Source: an uncultured Prevotellaceae bacterium (GTDB lineage Bacteria > Bacteroidota > Bacteroidia > Bacteroidales > Bacteroidaceae). Taken from it: DNA of 64,000 nt. The notes under the pieces are model-generated. The model was given only the letters and a program-made list of their open reading frames with translations. It made no database searches and had not been told where the DNA came from. The stretch is from contig ONDS01000017.1 in assembly GCA_900316685.1 (NCBI GenBank), positions 1 to 64,000 of the forward strand, read 5' to 3'. Each line of letters opens with the position of its first letter. Position 1 is the first letter of the stretch. Shown here in pieces: positions 36,592-45,738 of this stretch. Both the position numbers and the translations under genes were made by a program.

Positions 36592-38217
36592 ATGAACAAC
36601 TCGATTATCACATTCCCCTTGCCGGCCAATGAACCGGTGAAGACCTATCTGGCTGGTTCGCCGGAGCGTGTGGCGCTGGAAAAAGAACTGGAGCGCCAAA
36701 GTAAGACCGTGGTCGATATACCTATCATCATCGGCGGCAAAGAGATACGAACGGGCGATGTAGGGCAGGTCACTTGTCCTCACGACCATCATCATGTGCT
36801 CGCCACCTACCATAAGGTGGGACGGAAAGAGGTGGAGATGGCCATTGATGCCGCCATGGAGGCATGGCGTGAATGGAGTCGCACACCTTGGACAACCCGA
36901 GCCGCCATCGTCTTGAAGATGGCAGAGTTGCTGGCCACCAAATACCGTCCCATCATGAATGCTGCCACGATGCTTGGACAAAGCAAGAACTTCTTCCAGG
37001 CGGAGATCGACTCGGCTTGTGAAACCATCGATTTCTTCCGCTACAATGTGCATTATGCTTCGAAAATCTATGCTATGCAACCCAAGGATGGGGTAGGGCA
37101 ACTCAACCATACCGAGTATCGGCCGCTCGAAGGTTTTGTGCTGGCCGTCACGCCCTTCAACTTCACCTCCATAGCCTCCAACCTCTGCATGACGCCAGCA
37201 CTCATGGGCAATGTGGCCCTGTGGAAACCCTCCACCACCGCCTTGCTGAGCAATTATTACCTCATGCAACTCTATAAGGAGGCAGGACTGCCCGATGGCG
37301 TGGTCAACTTCCTCCCGGGTAGTGGTGCACTTATCGGCGAGGTGGCCACGCAGTCGAAACATTTCGCGGGCATCCACTTCACCGGCTCCACGGCTACATT
37401 CAAGAGCCTGTGGCAACAGGCGTGCAGCCAACTCGACCGCTACATCTCCTATCCTCGGCTTGTGGGTGAGACGGGAGGCAAGGATTTCATCTTCGTCCAT
37501 CCCTCGGCCGACAAGAAGGCGGTAGCTACGGCGGCTTTCTGTGGAGCCTTCGAGTTCCAAGGTCAGAAGTGTTCGGCGGCCTCGCGAATGTATATTCCCA
37601 AGAGTTTGTGGCCCGACGTACTGGTTGAGATTCGTCGTATGGCGGAGGAGATCAAGATGGGCGATGTGATGGAACCCATGAACTTCGTCAATGCCGTGAT
37701 AGATGAGGCTTCATTCGACAAGTGCCAGTCCTACATCGACTATGCTCGACAGGCCAAGGATGCCAAGGTGGTGATTGGTGGCAAATGCGATAAGTCAAAG
37801 GGGTGGTTTGTCGAGCCTACCGTCATCGAGACTTCCAACCCTCACTTCAAATCGATGGAGGAGGAGATATTCGGTCCGATACTCACTGTCTATCCTTACA
37901 ATGACGACCAAGTGGAGGCCACGGTGAGGTTGTGCGACGAGACCTCGCCCTATGGACTGACGGGTGCCGTGTTCGGACGCGACCGCATGGCAGTGGAGCG
38001 CATCACCGAACAACTAAGCTATGCAGCAGGCAATTTTTATGTCAACGACAAACCGACGGGTGCCGTCGTGGGCATGCAGCCCTTCGGAGGGGCACGGGCC
38101 AGTGGCACCAACGACAAGGCTGGTGGCGAGTTCAACCTCATCCGTTGGATTATCCCGCGCGTGGTCAAGGAAACACTGGTATCGCCCATCGACTACCGTT
38201 ATTCGTATATGAAGTGA
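36592..38217 (+). CDS. pruA: L-glutamate gamma-semialdehyde dehydrogenase (P5C dehydrogenase)
   Basis: A 541-residue aldehyde dehydrogenase that oxidises glutamate semialdehyde to glutamate with NAD(P)+. The catalytic Cys327 is in FQGQKCSAAS and the general-base Glu in GETGGKDFIFVHP. The Asn of FNFTSI stabilises the intermediate. The N-terminal PLPANEPVKTYLAGSPER and the overall length are those of the stand-alone P5CDH group (ALDH4), with no proline dehydrogenase domain attached. It takes the product of rocD two genes upstream. Confidence 0.93.
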   Translation: MNNSIITFPLPANEPVKTYLAGSPERVALEKELERQSKTVVDIPIIIGGKEIRTGDVGQVTCPHDHHHVLATYHKVGRKEVEMAIDAAMEAWREWSRTPWTTRAAIVLKMAELLATKYRPIMNAATMLGQSKNFFQAEIDSACETIDFFRYNVHYASKIYAMQPKDGVGQLNHTEYRPLEGFVLAVTPFNFTSIASNLCMTPALMGNVALWKPSTTALLSNYYLMQLYKEAGLPDGVVNFLPGSGALIGEVATQSKHFAGIHFTGSTATFKSLWQQACSQLDRYISYPRLVGETGGKDFIFVHPSADKKAVATAAFCGAFEFQGQKCSAASRMYIPKSLWPDVLVEIRRMAEEIKMGDVMEPMNFVNAVIDEASFDKCQSYIDYARQAKDAKVVIGGKCDKSKGWFVEPTVIETSNPHFKSMEEEIFGPILTVYPYNDDQVEATVRLCDETSPYGLTGAVFGRDRMAVERITEQLSYAAGNFYVNDKPTGAVVGMQPFGGARASGTNDKAGGEFNLIRWIIPRVVKETLVSPIDYRYSYMK

Positions 38218-38336
38218 GGGGCAAGGAGCAAGGGGCAAGGAGCAAGAGAATACCTCACGGCATTTGTCTGAACTCACCAACTCCCGAACTCCTGAACAAA
38301 GCATTTGTCTGAACTCCCGAACTCCTAAAGAAATAA
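38218..38336. repeat. Purine-rich and AACTCC-type short repeats
   Basis: GGGGCAAGGAGCAA units (38218-38250) are followed by a doubled GCATTTGTCTGAACT/ACTCCCGAACTCCT block (38261-38328). Related ACTCCTAAA motifs lie before era and der. No promoter consensus is visible, so arcA may depend on upstream transcription. Confidence 0.65.
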
Positions 38337-38338
38337 TT

Positions 38339-39595
38339 ATGAAACCATGTGAAGTAAATGTAACTTCCGAAACCGGTCGGTTGAGAGCCGTGTTGCTCCA
38401 CCGACCGGGGGTGGAGATTGAGCGCATGACCCCCATGAACTGTGCACATGCGCTCTATAGCGACATCCTTGATAGGATGAATGTCGACATCGAGTACAAC
38501 CGTTTCCGCGGCGTGCTGGAGAAATGGGCTCAGGTGTACTATGTGGAGGACATCCTGAGGGAACTGCTCCAGGATGAGAAAATCAGGGAGCATCTGGTCA
38601 CAGAGAGCGTGTTCAACTATGGCCACCGTCCCATCAAACTCTCTGGTACCATCAACGACCGTCTGGCCGACGAGTTGATGGGCATGGATCATGTGAAGTT
38701 GGCCAGGGTGCTCATCGAGGGATATGAGAATCCTCAGTGGGAGGGCATCACCGACAATCGCTATCTGCTTGAGCCGCTCTACAACCTGCTGTTCACTCGC
38801 GATGCCTCGTCGACCATCTATAACCGAGTGCTTATCAATTCCATGTCGTTCGAAGTGCGCGAGCGCGAGTCGCTCATCTACGAAGCCATCTTCCGCCATT
38901 TCTTCGGCGTGGAGACGATGAATGCCGCCACATGGAACGCAAAGGCACGTACCGAAGGAGGCGACATACATATCGCCTCGCCCGACCTGCTCATCGTGGG
39001 TGAGGGCGTGCGCACCAATGCCAAAGGCATCGAATACCTCGCGCAGCAATTCGCAAGCGAGCGTGAGCGTTTCCATATCCTCGTGCAGGAATTGCCCCGC
39101 GAACCTGATTCCTTTATCCACCTCGACATGGTGTTCACCTTCCTCGGCAAGCACCAGTGTATGGCCTTTGAGCCTATGCTTCGTAAGCAGGGACTCTTCG
39201 CGGGCAAGGACACCACGCTCATCTCCATCAAAAATGGCAAGATCACTTACCGGCAGGTGAAGGATATTCTGGCCGGGCTGCGACACCTGGAATGGGACAT
39301 GGAGCCGATTTACGGCGGAGGCTACGACCCATGGGTGCAGCTGCGCGAGCAATGGCATAGCGGGGCCAACTTCTTCTCGCTCGGCGATGGCAAGGTGCTC
39401 GGCTACCGCCGTAATGCCTATACCATCGAGGCTCTCGACAAGGCGGGCTTTGCCGTGCTCCAGGCGAAAGACATCGTGGAGGGCAGGGTGAACATGGATG
39501 ATTATGAGAAGTTCGTGGCGGTGTTCCCTGCCTCTGAGTTGCCTCGTGCCGGCGGTGGCGCCCGATGTATGACCATGCCTATCCTACGTGACTGA
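38339..39595 (+). CDS. arcA: Arginine deiminase
   Basis: A 418-residue arginine deiminase that hydrolyses arginine to citrulline and ammonia. Family signatures: LLFTRDASS (substrate guanidinium site), TEGGDIH, HLDMVFTFL (catalytic His) and the C-terminal GGGARCMTMPI with nucleophile Cys410. The length is normal. Ornithine carbamoyltransferase and carbamate kinase, the usual ADI-pathway partners, are not next to it; a citrulline hydrolase is instead. The ATG at 38339 matches the family start; the frame from 38264 translates intergenic repeats. Confidence 0.92.
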   Translation: MKPCEVNVTSETGRLRAVLLHRPGVEIERMTPMNCAHALYSDILDRMNVDIEYNRFRGVLEKWAQVYYVEDILRELLQDEKIREHLVTESVFNYGHRPIKLSGTINDRLADELMGMDHVKLARVLIEGYENPQWEGITDNRYLLEPLYNLLFTRDASSTIYNRVLINSMSFEVRERESLIYEAIFRHFFGVETMNAATWNAKARTEGGDIHIASPDLLIVGEGVRTNAKGIEYLAQQFASERERFHILVQELPREPDSFIHLDMVFTFLGKHQCMAFEPMLRKQGLFAGKDTTLISIKNGKITYRQVKDILAGLRHLEWDMEPIYGGGYDPWVQLREQWHSGANFFSLGDGKVLGYRRNAYTIEALDKAGFAVLQAKDIVEGRVNMDDYEKFVAVFPASELPRAGGGARCMTMPILRD

Positions 39596-39614
39596 AACGA
39601 CCGGCAAAGACAAT

Positions 39615-39833
39615 AGTTACAGCACCTCGGCATAAAAAATGAATGAATTCATTTTGTTCTGCTCTCGGTTTTCCGTATCTTTTCATAAGTTACTCCACCT
39701 CGGCATAAAAAATGAATGAATTCATTTTGTTCTGCTCTCGGTTTTCCGTAACTTTTCATAAGTTACTCCATCTCGGCATAAAAAATGAACGAGTTCATTT
39801 TGTTCTGCTCTCGATTTTCCGTAACTTTGCAGC
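39615..39833 (+). repeat. Three tandem 73-bp promoter/operator-like units
   Basis: Copies at 39615-39687, 39688-39760 and 39761-39833 have an exact 73-bp period, and the third ends at the base before the next ATG. Each carries a dyad (ATGAAY-GA-RTTCAT) abutting TTTTG, then 19 bp and a -7-like element: TATCTTTT, TAACTTTT and TAACTTTG. Only copy 3 has the consensus -7. In copy 3 both arms of the dyad changed together (T to C, A to G), keeping the symmetry. Confidence 0.92.
39799..39829 (+). promoter_or_regulatory. Consensus promoter in the third 73-bp unit
   Basis: TTTG (39799-39802), 19 bp, TAACTTTG (39822-39829). The dyad 39785-39798 touches the -33 box, an operator-like position. The ATG follows 4 bases after the -7 element, so the mRNA would be leaderless or nearly so. 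Confidence 0.78.
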
Positions 39834-40562
39834 ATGAAAAATTATTTGACTATATTGTTGCTGGCATTCTCCTGCCTCTGCACCAGCTTATGGGCGCAGC
39901 AGAGACAGGAGAATCGGTCTTATACGGTGCGTCATATAGGTGATAAGCATGTAGAGGAGAGCGAAGTTCCAGCCTTGCTCGATGCCGAGGGCATACCTTT
40001 CGAATGTATCGCCACGGTCAACTGGCCTGCCTATCCTTACCGGCCCAAGGTGCTGTTCAGAATGGCTCATACAGGCAACACTTTGCTTCTTCATTACTTG
40101 GTGGAAGAGGAGTGTGTGGCGGCGCTGGCAGGCGATGGGGGTGCAGTGTTCCGCGACGCCTGTTGCGAGTTCTTCGTGTCGCCGGCCGCCGATGGCATCT
40201 ATTATAATTTCGAAACCAACTGCATCGGGTCGTTGCTTATGGAGGCGGGTACGGGAAGGGGCGACCTACGGCGGGAGGCACCAGCAGCGGTAACCGACAT
40301 CGTACGCCGATGGGCCTCATTGGGACGTGAACCGTTTTCCCTGCGTCAGGAACCCACGAAGTGGCAACTGGTGCTCATCATACCTGTCGAGGCGTTCTTC
40401 CGCCATTCACTGACCACTTTTTCCGGTCTGACCATGAGGGGCAACCTTTATAAATGCGGCCACGGCCTATGCCATCGCCATTATCTCTCGTGGAATCCCA
40501 TCCATACCTCCAATCCCGATTTCCATCAACCCACCTTTTTCGGGACGTTTCATTTTGAATAA
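39834..40562 (+). CDS. Secreted protein with CBM9-like carbohydrate-binding fold
   Basis: A 242-residue exported protein. The signal peptide runs to about residue 21 (LCTSLWAQ). The mature part resembles the stand-alone CBM9-like proteins of Bacteroidota: an early W-x-x-Y-P-Y-x-P segment, CCEFFVSP followed by YYNFETN, and the closing YLSWNPIHTSNPDFHQP with FGTFHFE, which is characteristic of the group. It probably binds sugars or glycans at the cell surface or in the periplasm. The triplicated regulatory unit upstream suggests tight transcriptional control. Confidence 0.8.
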   Translation: MKNYLTILLLAFSCLCTSLWAQQRQENRSYTVRHIGDKHVEESEVPALLDAEGIPFECIATVNWPAYPYRPKVLFRMAHTGNTLLLHYLVEEECVAALAGDGGAVFRDACCEFFVSPAADGIYYNFETNCIGSLLMEAGTGRGDLRREAPAAVTDIVRRWASLGREPFSLRQEPTKWQLVLIIPVEAFFRHSLTTFSGLTMRGNLYKCGHGLCHRHYLSWNPIHTSNPDFHQPTFFGTFHFE

Positions 40563-40608
40563 GACTCATAGGGCTTTTATCCCCAAATTTTGTTAATTCG
40601 TTGATTTT

Positions 40609-40642
40609 TTTGTGCTGATTGCCATAATTATTCGTATTTTTG
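40609..40642 (+). promoter_or_regulatory. Promoter for the pectinesterase gene
   Basis: TTTG (40609-40612) and TATTTTTG (40635-40642) with a 22-bp spacer, followed by an unusually long leader. Confidence 0.65.
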
Positions 40643-40768
40643 CAGGCTACATTTCCCTTTAGGGAAAAACATACTGTACTCCCCGGTAAGGGGCAAGTGA
40701 ATCAAACTACTTCATGCCGTCGTTGACGATGGCTCACATGCTTTTTTTCTAATCTATAATAAACAAAC
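40643..40768 (+). other. Structured 5' leader of the pectinesterase mRNA
   Basis: About 120 nt of leader with three hairpins: TTTCCC-TTTA-GGGAAA (40652-40667), CCCC-GGTAA-GGGG (40681-40693) and GCCGTCG-TTGA-CGATGGC (40716-40733). The last is followed 7 bases later by a T7 run, so it could act as an attenuator. It does not match a riboswitch class that I recognise. Confidence 0.5.
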
Positions 40769-43700
40769 ATGAGTAAGCAAGTACAAAGATTGTTTGTCTA
40801 TGTATGCCTGCTATTGGCAGGATGGGCATGGACAACGAATGCGAACGCTGCGTTCATCGACATCAAGGCGGATATCCGCAACATAGGATTGGCGAACAAT
40901 CCTACCACCTTCGGTGTCTTTGTCGACAGTGAGGGTTCTGTCACGTACTCCGAGACGACCGACGGCGCCAACATGGTGATCAATGCCGCTTCATACAACG
41001 GTAGTCAGCATGGTTGGGTGAACGTGGTGGCCACGGTGGCCGTCGACGGACCGGTGAAGGTGACCGTGGGCAACTGCCAGTATGGTGACAACCATACGGT
41101 GACTATCAAGAATGCCGAAGGCGAGGAGACCTCGTTCACTACCGCCTCGGAATGCTGGGCGTACAATCCCGACGAGAAGGTGTCGTCGGGTAAGTACATG
41201 GGTGGGGCTTCCACCCTTACCATCACCTGTGCCAGCTATACCCCGTATATCGCCGTGGAGGCCGTCGATGCCTCTTCTGCCACGGTCGACTTCTCCTTGG
41301 GTGATGTGACCTGCGAGGGAACGGCACTGCCCACAGGTGGCACCGTCGCTGTAGGCGACGACTTCACCATCCCCGCCAACAACACCCTTTACAAGGAGGG
41401 CTATACCCTGACGGGATGGACCGATGGCAACCACACCTACGCCATCGGCGAGGCGGTGACCTTGGAGGGCGATCTCACGCTCACACCGGTGTTCACGGCC
41501 AATACGGTGGCCCTGGTTGACCGTACGGAGGCTGTGACCCTCTATTGGCCTTTCCATCCCAATGCGGGATGCCCCACGTTCAATGCGCAGGGCAACAACA
41601 ATGGTACCGGCATTTATGTGGCGCAGGCCAACGTGGGCGGACAGACCATCGACGTGAAACTCGATTATGATGCTACCTCCGGTAAACTCTATAATGCAGG
41701 ACGAACCACGTGGACACAGTGCACCAGCGGCACCAAGTTCACCATCCCTTCCTGCAAGGGGGCTACGGTGTCGTTGGAGATGTACAAAGCCACAAGCACG
41801 ACGACCATCGACGGACAGAGCGACTACACCTCCGACAAGACCATCAGCTATGAAGTGGCCAATACTGCCGAGACCATCGACGTGGTCATCGGCGATGGCG
41901 ACTATATCGCATGGCTGCAAGTGGTGCTCCCCGTGGTCGAGAGCAATATCCAGGAAAGGGCCATCATCGACACCGATTTCCAAGACTGGGCGAAGTCAAG
42001 CACTACTTCCACCGTCACGACCAATTTCAGCAACGAGACCATCACCTTCACGTATGAAAACGCTACTGTGGATCCCGATGCTACGAATGAGAACAAATTC
42101 CCCACAAACACCGATGCGGCCTACAAAGGATATATCATGTCGGACAAATCGGCATCTACCATTACCACAACTGTCTTTGACAATATCACAAAGATAAGGT
42201 TCCGTCATGGCGCCACGGGTTCCAACCGAGGATGGGGCCTGAAGAAGAAGGTGGGCGACGGCGAATGGGAAACCGTCAGCACATCCACAGCCCAGAACCC
42301 AGCATGGGTGGAGGTGGAAATCAACGAGCAGGATGTCCAGCTGCAATGGTATAACCTGAATACCAGCCAGAACGCTTATATGTTCGAACTGGAGGTGTAT
42401 GCCAACGTGGAGATCACCGCCGAGCAGGTGACGCTGACTACGACGGTCACTCCGGAGGGAGCGGGAACCGTTTCCGTCTATCCTTCTTCCGCGGAATACG
42501 ACAAGGATTCGGAGGTGACCCTGACGGCCACCGACAACTTCGGCTATCAGTTCAAGCAGTGGACTAAAGACGGCGAGGTGATAGGGACGGATGCCACGCT
42601 GGTGTATACCCTGGCGGAGTCGTCGACGCTGACGGCGGAGTTCGAGGCTGTCGACACCTATGAGCTCACCCTGACCGTGGAGGGCACCAACGACTACATG
42701 GTGACCGTCAGTCCCGAACCCACCGTGGTGGATGGCAAGAACATGTACGAGGCGGGCACCCAGGTGACCATCACCGCCAACCAATACGCCAACCTTGTGA
42801 CCTTCACCAACTGGAGCGACGGACGTACGGAGGGGGAAATCCAAGTGACCATGGACGACGATGTGACACTGACAGCCAACTACGACCAGGTCGACATCAT
42901 CGCCGGCTGGGACTTCTACAAGGCGGGTAACAGCGGTCGTCTGGCTGACTTCGCTTCCGAGGATAACGTTACCGCCGCCTTCACGCTCACCGACGGCACG
43001 TCGGCCACCAGCTGGCTCGACAAGAGTACGGAGAAGGGCGGCTACGAGTCGTTCAAGGGTGCCGCCGTCAACTGGAAGAGCACCGTGGGCGACTACTACT
43101 GGCAGACGACGAAGATCAACGCAGGGCAGTACAAGAATCTCAACCTCCAGTTCCAGATGCTCTACAACTACAACTCCTACACCATCTACAACGTGGAATA
43201 TTCGCTCGATGGCACGGAGTGGACGAAGTTCGGCGACATCACGATGGAAGGGCGTAAGGCTCCGGTCTCGTTCAACACTGCCCTGCCCGCGGAATGTGAC
43301 AACCAGGCATCGCTCTATATCCGCTGGATTCCCGACTATGATTCCGCTATTGACGGCACTGACGGCAACGACGGTAATACCATCGCCATGGTTTTCTTCA
43401 CCGGCACACAGCAGATGGCCGATGACGACGTGCCCCCCGTGCTCGTATCGACGGTGCCCGCCAATGAGACCCCAGGTGTGTCGGCCTCTGGCAAAATCGT
43501 GCTCACCTTCGACGAGAAGGTGCAGATAGCCGACGGCGCGAAGGGCTTCCTCGACGAAGAAATCGAACTCGATCCCGTGGTGACGGGCAAGACCATCACC
43601 TTCAGCTACAGCGGCCTGGACTACGCTTCTGTCTATGAGTTCACACTGGAGGCAGGCGTGGTGAGCGACCTTGCCGGCAATGCCTACGCCGAGGACATCT

Positions 43701-45553
43701 CCATCCTCTTCGAAACCTTGGACCGCCCGGCCATTGCTAAAGGCCTGTACGACTGGGTGGTGCCTACCGACGGACCTCTGGAGGAGGCCATCGCGGCAGC
43801 CAATGCTCGCAGCGATAAGAACACACGCTATCGCATCTTCCTCATGGACGGCACCTATACGCTGCCGAAGAGCGCTACGGCTACCATACACAGCGACGAC
43901 GGTAACGACTACCCGTCGCCCATCACCTATCTCAATGCCTCGAACGTGTCGATCATCGGCGAGAGCACCGAGGGTGTGATCATCACCAACGACCTGGCTG
44001 AAGCGCCCACTTTCGAGGGCACCTATGGCACGACCAGTGTCTACGATGGCATCGGCAAGAGCGATGTGTTGCAGATTGGCAGCAACGTCAGCGGCACTTA
44101 CTTCCAGAACGTGACCGTCAAGAGCGGTATCGGCGATGGGCTCGGACGTAATATCGCCGTGCAGGACAAGGGCACGAAGAGCATCTACAAGGATGTGACA
44201 CTCTGGGGCTATCAGGATACCTGGGACTCCAACAACGACTATGGTCTCTACTACTTCGAGAACGGTCTGGTGCGCGGACGTACCGACTTCCTCTGTGGTA
44301 AGGGCGATGCCTTCTTCAAAGGTGTCGACATCCAGGTGTGCATGCCCACGGGTGGCTATATCGCCGTGCCTTCGAAACCCGCCGCCAAGGGATGGGTGTT
44401 TGCCAACTGTACCATCAAGGGCGAGAGCGGCAGCCTCAACGGTGCCTATACCCTCGGTCGTCCGTGGGGTGATGGCACACCCATCGCCCTGTGGATCAAC
44501 ACCACCATGGAGGTGATACCCTCTGCCATCGGATGGAGCGAGATGAGCGGCGGATGGCCTGCACGCTTCGCCGAGTACAACTCGATGACGGAAAGCGGTA
44601 GCGAAATCGACCTGTCGGGCCGTAAGACCATCTTCGCCGGCACGCATGAGAACAACCCAGTGCTCACCGACGAGGAGGCTGACGAGGCCCTTGAAATGAG
44701 TAATATGTTCGGCGAGTGGAATCCCACATACTACACCGAGCAGGCTCCACAACCCAGTGGTGTGCAACTGGTGGGCAATACGCTCACGTGGCATGATTTC
44801 GGCTATGAACTGCTGTGGGCCATCTGCAAGGATGGCAAGGTGGTGGACTTCACCATCGAACCTACCTATACCGTCGACGATGCCACGGCCACCTGGTCGG
44901 TGCGTGCCGCCAATGAGATGGGCGGTCTGAGTATTGCCACCGAGGCGGTGATTCCCGAAACGGTTACCGTGACTATTTCCTCGTCTACCTACGCTACGTT
45001 CTACTACGAACAGAAAGGCTTCATCCTGCCCGAGGGACTGGAGGCCTATACCGCTACGAAGGAAGAGACGGAGATGGTGCTCCATCCCGTGGAAGCGGTC
45101 ATACCTGTGGGTGTTCCCGTGGTGCTCCATGGCGAGCCTGGCACTTACGACCTCGTGCGTCAGGATGTGCTGTCGTTGGAGGTAATAGACAACGACCTCA
45201 TCGGTTCCGAGGAGGGTGGTACATTTGGCAATGATGGCGCCAAATACTATGTGCTCTCTTGGAAGAACAAGCAGAAACTTGTCGACGAGGTGGGCTTCTA
45301 CTGGCTTTCCGGTTCCAAAGGTGCCTATGCCAAGGTGAAGGCGCATCAGGCTTATATGCGCGTTGAGGCTTCCGATGCCAATGCCGATGGTTATACCTTC
45401 GCTTTCGAGGGCGAAACCACGGGCATCACCACCGTGGAGCAGGTGGCTTCGTCAGATGCCGAGGTCTATACGCTCTCGGGCATCCGCATGAACAATGCCC
45501 GTTTGCCCAAGGGCATCTATATCGTGGGTGGCAAGAAGATGGTTGTGAAATAA
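40769..45553 (+). CDS. Secreted multidomain pectinesterase (CE8)
   Basis: A 1594-residue exported protein. The signal peptide ends around NANAA (residue 28). The N-terminal 520 residues are beta-rich, including an InlB/Listeria-Bacteroides-type repeat (GYTLTGWTDGNHTYAIGE). Two further such repeats cover about 550-710 (FKQWTKDGEVIG, FTNWSDGRTEGE). A Big_5-type Ig domain is at about 890-985. The pectin methylesterase domain spans about 990-1300 with Gln1149/Asp1150 in GYQDT, Asp1173 in RTDFLCG and Arg1231/Trp1233 in LGRPW. The protein ends in a short GIYIVGGKKMVVK tail like those of secreted Prevotella proteins. It should demethylate pectin outside the cytoplasm. No SusC/SusD genes are near. 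Confidence 0.88.
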   Translation: MSKQVQRLFVYVCLLLAGWAWTTNANAAFIDIKADIRNIGLANNPTTFGVFVDSEGSVTYSETTDGANMVINAASYNGSQHGWVNVVATVAVDGPVKVTVGNCQYGDNHTVTIKNAEGEETSFTTASECWAYNPDEKVSSGKYMGGASTLTITCASYTPYIAVEAVDASSATVDFSLGDVTCEGTALPTGGTVAVGDDFTIPANNTLYKEGYTLTGWTDGNHTYAIGEAVTLEGDLTLTPVFTANTVALVDRTEAVTLYWPFHPNAGCPTFNAQGNNNGTGIYVAQANVGGQTIDVKLDYDATSGKLYNAGRTTWTQCTSGTKFTIPSCKGATVSLEMYKATSTTTIDGQSDYTSDKTISYEVANTAETIDVVIGDGDYIAWLQVVLPVVESNIQERAIIDTDFQDWAKSSTTSTVTTNFSNETITFTYENATVDPDATNENKFPTNTDAAYKGYIMSDKSASTITTTVFDNITKIRFRHGATGSNRGWGLKKKVGDGEWETVSTSTAQNPAWVEVEINEQDVQLQWYNLNTSQNAYMFELEVYANVEITAEQVTLTTTVTPEGAGTVSVYPSSAEYDKDSEVTLTATDNFGYQFKQWTKDGEVIGTDATLVYTLAESSTLTAEFEAVDTYELTLTVEGTNDYMVTVSPEPTVVDGKNMYEAGTQVTITANQYANLVTFTNWSDGRTEGEIQVTMDDDVTLTANYDQVDIIAGWDFYKAGNSGRLADFASEDNVTAAFTLTDGTSATSWLDKSTEKGGYESFKGAAVNWKSTVGDYYWQTTKINAGQYKNLNLQFQMLYNYNSYTIYNVEYSLDGTEWTKFGDITMEGRKAPVSFNTALPAECDNQASLYIRWIPDYDSAIDGTDGNDGNTIAMVFFTGTQQMADDDVPPVLVSTVPANETPGVSASGKIVLTFDEKVQIADGAKGFLDEEIELDPVVTGKTITFSYSGLDYASVYEFTLEAGVVSDLAGNAYAEDISILFETLDRPAIAKGLYDWVVPTDGPLEEAIAAANARSDKNTRYRIFLMDGTYTLPKSATATIHSDDGNDYPSPITYLNASNVSIIGESTEGVIITNDLAEAPTFEGTYGTTSVYDGIGKSDVLQIGSNVSGTYFQNVTVKSGIGDGLGRNIAVQDKGTKSIYKDVTLWGYQDTWDSNNDYGLYYFENGLVRGRTDFLCGKGDAFFKGVDIQVCMPTGGYIAVPSKPAAKGWVFANCTIKGESGSLNGAYTLGRPWGDGTPIALWINTTMEVIPSAIGWSEMSGGWPARFAEYNSMTESGSEIDLSGRKTIFAGTHENNPVLTDEEADEALEMSNMFGEWNPTYYTEQAPQPSGVQLVGNTLTWHDFGYELLWAICKDGKVVDFTIEPTYTVDDATATWSVRAANEMGGLSIATEAVIPETVTVTISSSTYATFYYEQKGFILPEGLEAYTATKEETEMVLHPVEAVIPVGVPVVLHGEPGTYDLVRQDVLSLEVIDNDLIGSEEGGTFGNDGAKYYVLSWKNKQKLVDEVGFYWLSGSKGAYAKVKAHQAYMRVEASDANADGYTFAFEGETTGITTVEQVASSDAEVYTLSGIRMNNARLPKGIYIVGGKKMVVK

Positions 45554-45580
45554 GCACCGCCACGTTACCCACCATCATTT

Positions 45581-45617
45581 CAGGGGCCTGCTTTTGCCAG
45601 GCCCCTGTTTTTGTTTT
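45581..45617 (+). terminator. Terminator after the pectinesterase gene
   Basis: A perfect 10-bp stem, CAGGGGCCTG (45581-45590) with CAGGCCCCTG (45598-45607), and a T-rich tail. The rest of 45618-45738 is a plain gap between convergent genes. Confidence 0.9.
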
Positions 45618-45738
45618 GTCAATAGTGTCAATGGTGTCCCCAAATAATTCTTTTCAGTATGAACACATGAACAATATTTGTTCATTCTATTCAAAAGCAT
45701 CTATAAGGGCTAACGATGATAGCTCGTGGAAATGGCTC

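Noticed and set aside
41996-45346. A 1116-codon open frame on the minus strand opposite the pectinesterase gene
   Set aside because: It mirrors the codon pattern of the sense gene, has no signal, domain or promoter, and its protein is a His/Val-rich shadow. The sense frame has clear catalytic motifs.
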